Assembly (NCBI GenBank): GCA_905478335.1
Contig: CAJQIC010000017.1
Location: 1 to 64,000, forward strand
Direction of reading: 5' to 3'
Source of the DNA: an uncultured Bacteroidia bacterium
GTDB lineage: Bacteria; Bacteroidota; Bacteroidia; NS11-12g; UBA9320
DNA: 64,000 nucleotides
Part shown: positions 35,274 to 43,615 of the stretch, one piece after another
Position numbering within the stretch: position 1 is the stretch's first letter
Layout of the letters: each line of letters opens with the position of its first letter
Made by a program: the position numbers and the translations under genes
The notes under the pieces: model-generated
What the model was told of the DNA's origin: nothing
The model's database searches: none
Seen by the model: the letters and a program-made list of their open reading frames with translations, nothing else

Positions 35274-36388
35274 TAATTGGATCTATACTCGGTTTCTCCT
35301 TTGTAATCTACGTTTGGGTTATGGTGCGTGTAATCCGTTATTGGAAGAGCGTTGAAAATGAAAGGATTGAGCCGGCCATAAGACCTATATCACTGCTTGT
35401 TGTTTACAGAAATGAGGAAGGAGAGTTGCGAGAATTATTGTCGGCTATCGAAGGGCAGAAAGTGGATAAGACACAGTTCGAATTAATCCTGGTTAACGAT
35501 CATTCTAACGACAACTCTTCAAATGTAGTAGATGCTTGGAGGTTGCATTCAGAAATGCAAGTGAAGCATATTGCCTTGAGTGATGAAAAAAAAGGCAAGA
35601 AACGTGGTATTGAAGAAGGTGTAAAAGCAGCTGAATTTGATACAATCTTAATGTGTGATGCAGATTGTGTCATGGGGCCTGATTGGGTCATTACTATGCT
35701 AACAACAACTCCTGCAAAATTTACAGGAGGTCCAGTTATGTTTAAACAGCGACGAGGCCTATGGCATTCTTTTCTACAATTGGATTTTATTAGCCTTATC
35801 GTGCTGGGTGGAGCGTTGATTAAGAAAAACAAACCGGTGTTAGCCAATGGCGCCAATATGTTGTTCAGCAAGGCTGCCTTTGAGGCGGTTGGAGGTTATG
35901 CTGAAAACCACTCGATTGCGAGTGGAGATGATGTATTTCTTCTGGAGCGATTTGTTCAAGAAGGGTACGATGTGTCGTTTGCCTGGAGAAAAGAAGCTGT
36001 TGTTCGTACCACACCACCCGAAAGCCTTTCTTCGTTTATTAATCAGCGGATTAGGTGGGCCAAAAAAACAAAATTTGCGAAGGGTGCACGTAGCAACTTT
36101 TACATTGTTGGTTTAACCTCTTTTTACGCCATTTATATATTGTCTTTGGTCAGTGCGTTCATTACTAACGATTTGGTATTATGGCAAATGTTTATCCTGG
36201 TGTTTTTGGGTAAGACCGCAATTGATTGTTTGTTTTTTAGTTCAATTTTGCCATTTTTTGAGCAACAAAAGTTGCTTAAATATGTTGTCTTGATACAGTT
36301 CATTCATCCAATCTATATCTCTACTATTGCAGTGCTAAGTTTGTTTAATTCATATACATGGAAACACAGAAAATATAGTCATGGATGA
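35270..36388 (+). CDS. Membrane glycosyltransferase, family 2
   Basis: An inner-membrane enzyme of 372 residues with one N-terminal helix (about 1-22), a cytoplasmic GT-A domain and about three C-terminal helices. The nucleotide-sugar motifs are LLVVYRNEEGELREL, ILVNDHSNDN and ILMCDADCVMG (DxD). GDDVFLLERF and QRIRWAKKTK (the QxxRW motif) point to a processive or lipid-linked transferase. Sugar and acceptor are unknown. It overlaps the upstream flippase-like gene by 4 nt and the next small gene by 8 nt. Confidence 0.9.
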   Translation: MIIGSILGFSFVIYVWVMVRVIRYWKSVENERIEPAIRPISLLVVYRNEEGELRELLSAIEGQKVDKTQFELILVNDHSNDNSSNVVDAWRLHSEMQVKHIALSDEKKGKKRGIEEGVKAAEFDTILMCDADCVMGPDWVITMLTTTPAKFTGGPVMFKQRRGLWHSFLQLDFISLIVLGGALIKKNKPVLANGANMLFSKAAFEAVGGYAENHSIASGDDVFLLERFVQEGYDVSFAWRKEAVVRTTPPESLSSFINQRIRWAKKTKFAKGARSNFYIVGLTSFYAIYILSLVSAFITNDLVLWQMFILVFLGKTAIDCLFFSSILPFFEQQKLLKYVVLIQFIHPIYISTIAVLSLFNSYTWKHRKYSHG

Positions 36389-36656
36389 GTTCTCTATTTC
36401 GGTATTGGAACTTTTGTTGTTTCCAGAACACTTTAACAACATTGTAGACGAGTGTAGGATGAATACCACACGCCACATTGTAGGAGACGTTTTGAAAACG
36501 TTGCTACACGACGGTTTGGTTTCTCCACTGATTCGTGAAGAAGATGGAAACTTTCAGCGTAGCATCGGTTATGATTCAGACGACATGGAGGCGTTTTATT
36601 ACCAAATTACGGCTAAAGGGATAGACATATTAAGCGCCCATAATCAGGTAAACTAA
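36381..36656 (+). CDS. Small winged-helix-like protein
   Basis: An unassigned protein of 91 residues with no signal or membrane segment. Its pattern (LELLLFPEHFNNIVDEC, then VGDVLKTLLHDGLVSPL, ending FYYQITAKGIDIL) looks like a PadR/MarR-type winged helix: helix, recognition-like helix and a wing ending in the common ITxKG string. It overlaps the glycosyltransferase gene by 8 nt and the convergent lipoprotein gene by 27 nt. A regulatory role is only a guess. Confidence 0.7.
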   Translation: MDEFSISVLELLLFPEHFNNIVDECRMNTTRHIVGDVLKTLLHDGLVSPLIREEDGNFQRSIGYDSDDMEAFYYQITAKGIDILSAHNQVN

Positions 36657-37385
36657 ACCGACAATCAAGCCTGCCCAAAGCGTGATTAAACCAATCGCTG
36701 AAAAGAAAATTGGAAGGCCAAAAGACCCAGTCGCAGCAGTCATTAGCGCCAATGAAAATCCTGAGCCAGAAATGATCATGAGAATGTTAAACGCTTTTTT
36801 GACCTGGTTCCGTTTGGCGAAAGTTTTTGATCGTAATTTGATCGGATTTATTCTATTCTGCTTGGTGTTTTCAACGAATTTGAAAACAAAGTAGCCGATA
36901 ATAAGTAAAGCCAACCCCAGCAACAGCCCAATATTAAAAAAATTGTATAAAGGTGTAATCAGGAGAGCCACATTCATACCTGAAGCAATGGCAAACATGG
37001 TTCCTGATCCTTTGATTAAGCTTTTGTCTACTTCGTAAGGAGACACAGTATCTGCTTTAATAACTGAATCAATATGTATGGCTGGCGTCGGGTCAGATTT
37101 TATTACTTTTTCAACTTCAAAAGGGGTAAGTGCATGTTCCCTTTTGATGTCGATGTTATTCCCCATCGAAGGGCCGTTTAAAGTTTTTGGAACTACGATT
37201 ATGGCAGAAGCGTCCATAGCTCTTGCCTTTCTTGGTTGTACATAATGTCCAGAACTTACAAATTTATTTGACTGATGGCTGAACTTATGTACCCTTGGGA
37301 TATGACTGTGTCTTTGCGCACAGCCGAAAAGCAGTGTTACAATAAGGACAATAAGGAGTGAAATTTTTCTCCTATTTCGTTTCAT
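36630..37385 (-). CDS. Lipoprotein with C-terminal membrane helices
   Basis: An unrecognised protein of 251 residues. The N-terminal signal ends in VTLLFGC (lipobox Cys22). A charged, His-rich spacer (about 23-60) and an unstructured middle follow, with four hydrophobic segments in the C-terminal half (about 130-165 and 198-250), so the lipid anchor and membrane helices occur together. It follows the 230-residue gene with a 14-nt overlap, suggesting an operon. No function assigned. Confidence 0.7.
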   Translation of the reverse strand: MKRNRRKISLLIVLIVTLLFGCAQRHSHIPRVHKFSHQSNKFVSSGHYVQPRKARAMDASAIIVVPKTLNGPSMGNNIDIKREHALTPFEVEKVIKSDPTPAIHIDSVIKADTVSPYEVDKSLIKGSGTMFAIASGMNVALLITPLYNFFNIGLLLGLALLIIGYFVFKFVENTKQNRINPIKLRSKTFAKRNQVKKAFNILMIISGSGFSLALMTAATGSFGLPIFFSAIGLITLWAGLIVGLVYLIMGA

Positions 37386-38064
37386 TTTTCAAGGTATTGA
37401 CAACCTCAAAACCGAGCCTCTTCCCAGTAGCAATTCCGGTAGGGTTGTTAAAGTAGTTTTTCTGTTGCACTGTAATTTGGTTTAATGCGTCTGTTGGTGG
37501 TACAAATAAATCAAAATCTAAGCAGTATAACATACATTGTTCAATGATGTTGTGCCGATGTTGTTTTTCCAATTTATGTCGACCTAGTTCTTTGTATAAG
37601 AAACCCAATTGTCGTTTACCTTCCACGTAAAAATCATTTTCACTGTTAACGAATACACGCGCAAGCAGATAACCTTCATCACCAAGGCGATTGTACTTGA
37701 TTGAATCACTTAAAAAGTTGTAAATCTGAATCATGCCAAAATAACCACGATTTGGATTTTCTTTAACATAGGTACTTTTATTAATGGCATGTTTAGGCGG
37801 AAACGCAAAAACATTGGTGTGCAATAAAAAAACAATGGTGTCGCCAGAAAATTTTAAATGGAATTCGAAATCTCCAAAGCTGTTTAAATTAATCTCAACA
37901 CCTTCCGCATTGCTTAAAATTTTGGGAGCCAATGTGTCAACAACGTTAAGCGCACAGGTCTTGAACTCGTTAAACACCTTAAGCGAATGACCATAAACAT
38001 CTTGCTTGAGATTTGCTTTATTGTTAAGTCCAGTGAGTATTTGTTCGATTTTATCAGACATCAA
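37372..38064 (-). CDS. Hypothetical cytoplasmic protein
   Basis: A protein of 230 residues without a signal peptide or membrane helix. I do not recognise a family. Notable segments are FHLKFSGDTIVFLLHTNVFA and NPNRGYFGMIQIYNFLSDSI. It is the first gene of the operon with the lipoprotein gene downstream. A TAACTTTG box lies 38 nt upstream. Confidence 0.68.
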   Translation of the reverse strand: MMSDKIEQILTGLNNKANLKQDVYGHSLKVFNEFKTCALNVVDTLAPKILSNAEGVEINLNSFGDFEFHLKFSGDTIVFLLHTNVFAFPPKHAINKSTYVKENPNRGYFGMIQIYNFLSDSIKYNRLGDEGYLLARVFVNSENDFYVEGKRQLGFLYKELGRHKLEKQHRHNIIEQCMLYCLDFDLFVPPTDALNQITVQQKNYFNNPTGIATGKRLGFEVVNTLKNETK

Positions 38065-38102
38065 AGATTTTATTTAAACTAAAAAGTGCATTGTCGTGCA
38101 AA

Positions 38103-38142
38103 CAAAGTTATCTAAAAATTGTAATCATAGTAAATACTTTTG
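38103..38142. promoter_or_regulatory. Pair of divergent -7 boxes before gltA
   Basis: TAACTTTG on the minus strand (38110-38103) faces the hypothetical gene, 38 nt from its start. TACTTTTG on the plus strand (38135-38142) faces gltA but is 186 nt away. A second plus-strand candidate closer to gltA, TAATTTCG (38296-38303), has one mismatch and is 25 nt from the ATG. Confidence 0.4.
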
Positions 38143-38328
38143 TAATGATGCGTGATGCTATTTGATGTGTATGTTGACTTCCGTGATTAGCTGCTGTATC
38201 TATTTGTAAATCAAAGTTTTCCGATAGACCAAAGCGGGTGATTCTAAGTCAAAAATAATTATTGAGTACGCTTAAAATTAATGCACAAAAAAGAGTAATT
38301 TCGCACTACCTAAAACCAGCATATTTCA

Positions 38329-39615
38329 ATGTCAAAAACAGCCCATTTATCGTTCGAAGGAAAAGAAGTTGATATCCCTTTAATTGAAGGTTCAGAAAAG
38401 GAAATTGGTTTAGATATTTCTAAACTAAGGGGAGCTACCGGTGCTGTTACTGTTGACGTTGGATTTAAAAACACGGGTAGCACAACAAGTGGTATTACGT
38501 ACCTGGACGGGGAAAAAGGTATTCTACGTCACAGAGGGTACTCTATCGAGCACCTTGCTAAGAACGCAACATTTTTGGAAGTTGCTTACCTGTTGATTAA
38601 TGGTGAGTTGCCAAACGAAACAGAATATGCTGATTGGGATCACCAGATAAGACATCATACATTGGTTAATGAGGATATGGAGAATATCTTCAAGGCTTGG
38701 CCTACGGGATCTCACCCAATGGGACAGTTGACTGCTATGATTTCTTCACTGTCGTCTTTTTATCCTGATTCATTGGATCCAAATAGATCTGATGCTGAAA
38801 CGCACAGAACTATTCGACGCTTAATTGCAAAAATGCCAACCATTGTTGCCATGTTGCATAAGAAGGCTGTAGGTCATCCAATCATCTATCCACAAAACAA
38901 GCTGGACTATACGTCAAACTTTTTGAACATGACGTTCAAAAACATAACGGAAGAATACGAAATTGACCCGGTATTTGTTGAAGCGATGAACAAATTGCTG
39001 ATTCTGCATGCTGATCACGAACAAAATTGTTCTGCGTCGACGGTAAGAATAGTTGGATCATCTCATGCGAACTTATACGCTTGTATTTCTGCTGGAATTG
39101 CAGCGTTATGGGGGCCATTGCATGGTGGCGCAAATCAGAAAGTAATCGAGATGTTGGAAGCGATCAAAAATGATGGTGGAGACGCTCAGCGTTACATTGA
39201 GAAAGCAAAAGACAAAAACGACCCATTCAGATTAATGGGTTTTGGACACAGAGTATATAAGAACTATGATCCTCGTGCGTTGATTATTAAGAAATCAGCG
39301 GATGATATCATGGAGAAAATGGGCATCAGTGACCCTGTTCTTGATATTGCAAAACAATTGGAGGAAACAGCGTTAGCGGATCCTTACTTTGCTGAAAGAA
39401 AGTTGTTCCCTAACGTTGACTTCTACTCCGGAATTATCTATCGAGCAATGGGCTTCCCTGTTGAAATGTTTACCGTTTTATTTGCCATGGGGCGTCTTCC
39501 AGGTTGGATCGCGCAATGGAAGGAAATGAGAGACCAGAATCAACCTATCGGTAGACCACGTCAGATTTACACAGGACCAGTAGCACGTGACTGGGTCCCA
39601 ATGGAAAAACGCTAG
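38329..39615 (+). CDS. gltA: Citrate synthase
   Basis: Condenses oxaloacetate and acetyl-CoA to citrate, the first step of the TCA cycle. At 428 residues it matches the long type of Gram-negative bacteria. The catalytic residues are in place: His265 in WGPLHGGANQ, His307 in MGFGHRVYKNYDPRA and Asp364 in NVDFYSGIIYRAMG. It stands alone with a 264-nt upstream spacer. Its stop shares the palindrome CTAG with the stop of the convergent MazG-like gene. Confidence 0.97.
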   Translation: MSKTAHLSFEGKEVDIPLIEGSEKEIGLDISKLRGATGAVTVDVGFKNTGSTTSGITYLDGEKGILRHRGYSIEHLAKNATFLEVAYLLINGELPNETEYADWDHQIRHHTLVNEDMENIFKAWPTGSHPMGQLTAMISSLSSFYPDSLDPNRSDAETHRTIRRLIAKMPTIVAMLHKKAVGHPIIYPQNKLDYTSNFLNMTFKNITEEYEIDPVFVEAMNKLLILHADHEQNCSASTVRIVGSSHANLYACISAGIAALWGPLHGGANQKVIEMLEAIKNDGGDAQRYIEKAKDKNDPFRLMGFGHRVYKNYDPRALIIKKSADDIMEKMGISDPVLDIAKQLEETALADPYFAERKLFPNVDFYSGIIYRAMGFPVEMFTVLFAMGRLPGWIAQWKEMRDQNQPIGRPRQIYTGPVARDWVPMEKR

Positions 39616-39941
39616 TCGTTTAATTTTGGATTGTTGACATGGCGTGTGCCATCACGCGTCGATTTTTTTTCAAGATTCTTTTCAAGTGCAGAGGTTAAAT
39701 CAACACCCGTTTGATTGGCTATACAAATTAGAACAAATAGGACATCAGCCAATTCATCTGGAAGTGACTTTTTAAGGTCAGTCTGTTTAGCACTTTGCTC
39801 ACCATAAATTCGTGCCATAAGTCGGGCAACTTCACCAACTTCTTCCATTAACAAGGCCGTATTGGTTAACTCGTTAAAGTACCTTACACCGATGGTGTTA
39901 ATCCAAGTATCAATATTTTTTTGTGCGTCCTTTATTGTCAT
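39612..39941 (-). CDS. MazG-like nucleotide pyrophosphohydrolase
   Basis: A small all-helical protein of 109 residues from ATG 39941 (MTIKDAQKNIDTWINTIG). The MazG metal site is EEVGEVARLMARIYGEQ with its EExxE pattern, followed by LPDELADVLFVLICIANQ with the ExxD pattern. The family hydrolyses NTPs or dNTPs to NMP and pyrophosphate to clean the pool. The upstream ATG at 39992 adds 17 residues with no similarity and would cross the promoter; the -7 box 4 nt before 39941 supports the shorter start. The gene converges with gltA and diverges from the PTPS gene. Confidence 0.85.
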   Translation of the reverse strand: MTIKDAQKNIDTWINTIGVRYFNELTNTALLMEEVGEVARLMARIYGEQSAKQTDLKKSLPDELADVLFVLICIANQTGVDLTSALEKNLEKKSTRDGTRHVNNPKLND

Positions 39942-39945
39942 AATG

Positions 39946-39968
39946 CAAAGGTAGTCGTTGTATATTTG
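39946..39968. promoter_or_regulatory. Back-to-back -7 boxes for the MazG-like gene and the PTPS gene
   Basis: In the 40-nt divergent spacer, TACCTTTG on the minus strand (39953-39946) lies 4 nt before the MazG ATG, and TATATTTG on the plus strand (39961-39968) lies 13 nt before the PTPS ATG at 39982. Confidence 0.6.
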
Positions 39969-39981
39969 CATCGCATTTGCG

Positions 39982-40407
39982 ATGGCAAACAAATTGGTCT
40001 ATATCACCCGAAAGGAACACTTCAATGCAGCACACAAGCTGTATAATCCCAAATGGTCTGAAGAAGAAAATGAAGCAATTTTTGGTAAATGTGCTAACAA
40101 AAATTGGCATGGGCATAACTTCGATTTGTATGTCACCGTTAAGGGTTCGCCAAATGACGATACCGGATTTATTATGGATCTAAAGAAACTTCGTGATATT
40201 ATTAATGATTACGTCGTGGATGTGTTGGACCATAAGAATTTGAATTTAGACGTCCCATTTATGGAGAATAAAATGGCGTCAATAGAAAATTTAGCCATTG
40301 GTATCTGGGAACAAATTGAACCACATATTGATAATTGTAAACTACATAGAATTAAGTTGTGGGAAACCCATAATAACTATGTAGAATATTTCGGAGAAGA
40401 AAATTAA
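39982..40407 (+). CDS. 6-pyruvoyl-tetrahydropterin synthase / QueD family protein
   Basis: A protein of 141 residues from ATG 39982 (MANKLVYITRKEHF). The zinc ligands are His18, His43 and His45, and the catalytic Cys37 lies in FGKCANKNWHGHNF, whose spacing resembles the eukaryotic-type PTPS more than the short QueD motif. Either the queuosine precursor 6-carboxytetrahydropterin or a pterin cofactor could be made; no other queuosine gene is near. A nominal earlier ATG at 39958 lies in the -7 box. The biotin carrier gene follows after 10 nt. Confidence 0.88.
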   Translation: MANKLVYITRKEHFNAAHKLYNPKWSEEENEAIFGKCANKNWHGHNFDLYVTVKGSPNDDTGFIMDLKKLRDIINDYVVDVLDHKNLNLDVPFMENKMASIENLAIGIWEQIEPHIDNCKLHRIKLWETHNNYVEYFGEEN

Positions 40408-40417
40408 AACAGCACCT

Positions 40418-40906
40418 ATGTTCAAGGCTTCAGTAAACCAACGTCATACATTTGATATCGACAGTAAGAATGTCAATAAGGAACCTGTTTCATTCGATTG
40501 TCAATTATTGCCCAATGGAACGTATCACATTATTCTAAATAATCAATCGATTTCGGCTGAAGTGATTGACATCGATTACAATAATAAATCAGTGAATCTT
40601 TTGCTCGACAAACAAAAGTTTAGTGTTCAAATAGAAGATGATTTTGATATGTTATTGTCTAAAATGGGCATGGACAAACAAGCCGCTGATAAAGTTTATG
40701 AAATAAAGTCACCGATGCCAGGACTTGTTCTTGAGATTAAGGTAAAAGAAGGAAATCATGTGGAAGAAGGTCAGCCCTTGATGGTTCTAGAAGCCATGAA
40801 GATGGAGAACGTTATCGCGTCTCCAAACGAAGGTGTGGTGTCTAAAGTTGAGGTTGAAGTACAACAAAAGGTTGATAAAAATCACGTCCTTATTAGATTT
40901 GTATAA
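40418..40906 (+). CDS. Biotin/lipoyl carrier domain protein (carboxylase BCCP subunit)
   Basis: A protein of 162 residues whose C-terminal half is a biotinyl domain: SPMPGLVLEIKVKEGNHVEE followed by LEAMKMENVIASPNEG, with biotinylated Lys128 in AMKM. The N-terminal half (about 1-90) is like the linker and BT-type regions found in acyl-CoA carboxylase subunits of Bacteroidota (propionyl- or methylmalonyl-CoA). The carboxylase partners are not in the window. It starts 10 nt after the PTPS gene, probably by chance of operon building. Confidence 0.87.
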   Translation: MFKASVNQRHTFDIDSKNVNKEPVSFDCQLLPNGTYHIILNNQSISAEVIDIDYNNKSVNLLLDKQKFSVQIEDDFDMLLSKMGMDKQAADKVYEIKSPMPGLVLEIKVKEGNHVEEGQPLMVLEAMKMENVIASPNEGVVSKVEVEVQQKVDKNHVLIRFV

Positions 40907-40980
40907 GGGTAGCATGTTGCAGCTTATTTACTCCTATAGTTAGAACTAACTATTTTCTTCCTAATGACTACAGTATATGT

Positions 40981-41042
40981 AGACACTGTGTAAACAAACA
41001 CGCATTCAACGTGTCTGTGGTCGCAACTAGTTTTTATTTTTG
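40981..41042 (+). promoter_or_regulatory. Nested inverted repeats and -7 box before the DUF3078 gene
   Basis: AGACAC (40981-40986) with GTGTCT (41011-41016), and ACACG (40998-41002) with CGTGT (41010-41014), lie upstream of TATTTTTG (41035-41042). The ATG at 41057 is 14 nt beyond the box. Confidence 0.4.
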
Positions 41043-41056
41043 CTAAAAGTATTTTC

Positions 41057-42076
41057 ATGATACATTTAATATTGTCCGCAGCGTTGATGCTGGGTCTGTC
41101 AATTGGCGCTAGCGCACAAATTGACTCGTTAGCGATCGCTCAAAAGAATCAAGAACTGGCAGATGCAAAAGTTGCCTTAGCTCAAGCTCAAGCAGCAGTT
41201 GATGCCATTAACAGCCAATTAAAAGCTTTGCAACCTGAGCAAAAGTGGAAATCGGGTAGGGTCGTGAGTTTGAATTTTAACCAAGGTTCGTTTAATAATT
41301 GGTCTTTAGGGGGTGTCAACGCAGTATCGTTAACAACACTGGCCAATGGCTTTGCCAATTACAAATTCGCCAATTGGACTTGGGACAATAACTTGGATTT
41401 GGCATATGGTGTTGTAAAAAATAAGGGAGAAGACGTAAGAAAGAATGAAGACAAGATTGACTTCCAATCTAAACTAGGAAGGAAAGCTTCGGATAAAATA
41501 AGCTGGGCTGTTTTGACACGTTTTGAGAGTCAATTTGACCAAGGCTTTGACTTTAATGATGAGAATGATATCAGGCCTGTTATTTCGAGGTTTATGTCGC
41601 CAGCCTATTTAAAGCTCTCTCTGGGAATTGATATAAAACCTACCGATAAGTTATCGGTTTACGTTTCACCTGCTGCTGGGAAATGGACGTTTGTTACAGA
41701 TGACAGTATCGCTGCTCAAAATATATATATACCGAGTACCCACGATAACCCAAATAGAAGAGGGGAGTTTGGAGCATTAACGTCGTTCATATACCAAGAT
41801 AAAGCGATTCTGAAAAACGTAGGATTGAGAACTAGCTTAGAACTGTTCAACAACTATACTGATGTTGTGAAAGAGAATCAAGGCAACATTGACGTTGATT
41901 GGCAAGTGCGGTTTGATTTTAAACTTGGTAAATATATTGGCGCGAACGTGTTTACGCATTTAAAATATGATCACGATACCAAAATTGAATACGACCCGGT
42001 AAATAAGCCAGGTGTAAAAGGACCTCGCACGCAGTTCAAAGAATTGTTTGGCTTAGGTTTTCAGTACAAGTTTTAG
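41057..42076 (+). CDS. DUF3078-like outer-membrane protein
   Basis: A secreted protein of 339 residues with a signal peptide (about 1-21, ILSAALMLGLSIGASAQ). A short coiled coil (ELADAKVALAQAQAAVDAIN) is followed by a barrel-like region with NFNQGSFNNWSLGGVNAVSL and WTWDNNLDLAYGVVKNKGED, typical of DUF3078 proteins of Bacteroidota. The C-terminus is GLGFQYKF with a terminal Phe. It is probably an outer-membrane protein; the function is unknown. A strong terminator follows. Confidence 0.82.
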   Translation: MIHLILSAALMLGLSIGASAQIDSLAIAQKNQELADAKVALAQAQAAVDAINSQLKALQPEQKWKSGRVVSLNFNQGSFNNWSLGGVNAVSLTTLANGFANYKFANWTWDNNLDLAYGVVKNKGEDVRKNEDKIDFQSKLGRKASDKISWAVLTRFESQFDQGFDFNDENDIRPVISRFMSPAYLKLSLGIDIKPTDKLSVYVSPAAGKWTFVTDDSIAAQNIYIPSTHDNPNRRGEFGALTSFIYQDKAILKNVGLRTSLELFNNYTDVVKENQGNIDVDWQVRFDFKLGKYIGANVFTHLKYDHDTKIEYDPVNKPGVKGPRTQFKELFGLGFQYKF

Positions 42077-42098
42077 GCGCTGTTAATAAGCGTTATGA

Positions 42099-42126
42099 AG
42101 CCCTACAGAAATGTGGGGCTTTTTTG
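42099..42126 (+). terminator. Rho-independent terminator of the DUF3078 gene
   Basis: AGCCCTACA (42099-42107) pairs with TGTGGGGCT (42112-42120) over 9 bp (one T-G) with a GAAA loop, followed by six T residues. Confidence 0.85.
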
Positions 42127-42200
42127 TTTCAAAAACATTAGTGTTTGTCCAAACTATCAGCGTTTATCATGTGTTATATTTAACATCAAATTATTTTATA

Positions 42201-43046
42201 ATGAAACTTAGAAATTTACTTATTCTTTTAGCGTTGGCGGGTACAGCAAACGCACAAATCAGTGTTCCTGCACCTAGTCCTTTGTCGACAGTTGAACAAA
42301 AGGTGGGTTTGACCGATGTTAGTATTACGTATTCGCGTCCAAGTATGAAGGGAAGAACAATATTTGGAGATCTTGTACCTTATGGAGAAATGTGGCGGTT
42401 AGGCGCTAATGCGAGCACTAAAATTGAAACATCTGATGACATTTCAATCAACGGACATGACGTGCCTGCTGGAACGTATGCGTTATATGCTATTCCAAAC
42501 CAAGATAAGTGGACAATAGTGATTCATTCAAATACGAGTTACTGGGGTACAGGAGGCAGCAAATACAAAACGGAAGAAGACCTAGTACGTTTTGATGTAG
42601 AAGTTAATTCAAAGTATCCTGTAGCTACAGAGACGATGACGTTTCAGTTTTCTAATTTAACAACTGAGGGTTGCAACATTGAGTTACTTTGGGCCAATAC
42701 ACAAGTTTTGCTTGATGTAAAAACCAATACGGATGAGCAGGTATCAAAAGAAATTGACATCAAAATGAAAGGTGTTAGTTCTGCGACCTATTATCAATCG
42801 GCCCGTTACTACTATAACAACGACAAGGATATGGACAAGGCATATGAGTGGATTAAGCTAGCCCTTGTAGATAACGAAAAGTTTTGGATGGTACGTCAAA
42901 AGGCGCTGATTGAAGCAAAATTAGGGAAGTATAAAGACGCTATTGAAACAGCAAATAAGTCTAAAGAACTGGCTGAAAAAGCAGGGAACGAGAATTACAT
43001 GCGTATGAATGAAAAGTCCATTGAAGAATGGTCCAAAAAGAAATAA
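42201..43046 (+). CDS. DUF2911 domain secreted protein
   Basis: A protein of 281 residues from ATG 42201 (MKLRNLLILLALAGTANAQ, a clean signal peptide); an earlier in-frame ATG at 42111 lies in the terminator and is not used. The DUF2911 region is marked by SRPSMKGRTIFGDLVPYGEM, WRLGANASTKIE and VPAGTYALYAIP. The C-terminal third has helices resembling TPR (KAYEWIKLALVDNEKFWMV). The function is unknown; the family is widespread in Bacteroidota. It is followed by a perfect palindromic terminator. Confidence 0.88.
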   Translation: MKLRNLLILLALAGTANAQISVPAPSPLSTVEQKVGLTDVSITYSRPSMKGRTIFGDLVPYGEMWRLGANASTKIETSDDISINGHDVPAGTYALYAIPNQDKWTIVIHSNTSYWGTGGSKYKTEEDLVRFDVEVNSKYPVATETMTFQFSNLTTEGCNIELLWANTQVLLDVKTNTDEQVSKEIDIKMKGVSSATYYQSARYYYNNDKDMDKAYEWIKLALVDNEKFWMVRQKALIEAKLGKYKDAIETANKSKELAEKAGNENYMRMNEKSIEEWSKKK

Positions 43047-43063
43047 CGGATTGTGTTATAAAT

Positions 43064-43093
43064 AAAAAGCCCTTCAATTGAAGGGCTTTTTTT
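43064..43093. terminator. Perfect bidirectional terminator
   Basis: A perfect palindrome spans 43064-43091 (arms AAAAAGCCCTTCAA and its complement), with A-runs and T-runs at the ends, between the DUF2911 gene and the convergent small secreted gene. Confidence 0.88.
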
Positions 43094-43098
43094 ATGTG

Positions 43099-43527
43099 CT
43101 ATTTTTTCTTTTTATGCCTATCTACGGTTGGCCGGTACATGACTTCAAGCGATTCGCCTGTCCGAGGGTATCTATACAGGTAATGACCTTTATCGTAGTG
43201 TCTTCCTTGAAATTTCAATCTAGGAGAAACAGTCATCAACAACCAATCTTCCCCATCAAGCGTGAAGTATTTGTGTTGGAATACGTTGAATTTGTCGAGC
43301 ATAACACCTTCTACGGTAAGCCACATTTCTAGGTGTAAACTTCTTCCATCGTTTAGGGTAGCTATAGGTATACGCTTGGTGTGTTTTTTAAGGATACCTG
43401 ATCGTATAACATCTCCTCCCGTTTCTAGCATATCTCCATTGTATATAATGGTGTAGATGCGTAGTTCATATTTGTATTTTTTGGCAAAACTATTAAAGCT
43501 AAACAGGCACAAACATGCCACAGCCAA
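43099..43527 (-). CDS. Small secreted protein with a disrupted start region
   Basis: An unrecognised protein of 142 residues counted from TTG 43527 (LAVACLCLFSFNSFAKKYKY). That start gives a signal peptide with no basic residue. In the same frame upstream the codons read K-H-I-S-L-K-S-L before a TGA at 43554-43552, an ideal basic start but without ATG. Two ATGs (43558, 43555) just after a TAAATTTG box are in another frame; removing one base from the four A residues at 43549-43552 would join them to give MMKHISLKSLLAVACLC. So the gene is either frameshifted, started from ATA or TTG, or affected by a sequence error. The remainder (LRIYTIIYNGDMLETGGDVI) is intact. Confidence 0.55.
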   Translation of the reverse strand: MAVACLCLFSFNSFAKKYKYELRIYTIIYNGDMLETGGDVIRSGILKKHTKRIPIATLNDGRSLHLEMWLTVEGVMLDKFNVFQHKYFTLDGEDWLLMTVSPRLKFQGRHYDKGHYLYRYPRTGESLEVMYRPTVDRHKKKK

Positions 43528-43561
43528 TAAGGATTTTAGTGATATGTGTTTTCATCATACC

Positions 43562-43569
43562 CAAATTTA
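43562..43569 (-). promoter_or_regulatory. -7 box of the small secreted protein gene
   Basis: TAAATTTG on the minus strand (43569-43562) lies 3 nt before ATG 43558 and 6 nt before ATG 43555. This supports a start there and not at TTG 43527. Confidence 0.55.
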
Positions 43570-43615
43570 ATATGCTTGGATGGTGAAAACGACGCAGGAA
43601 TTGGTGGATAAGTAC

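Noticed and set aside
39942-39992. Longer starts for the MazG-like gene (39992) and the PTPS gene (39958)
   Set aside because: Both extensions would cross each other's promoter boxes and add residues with no family similarity.
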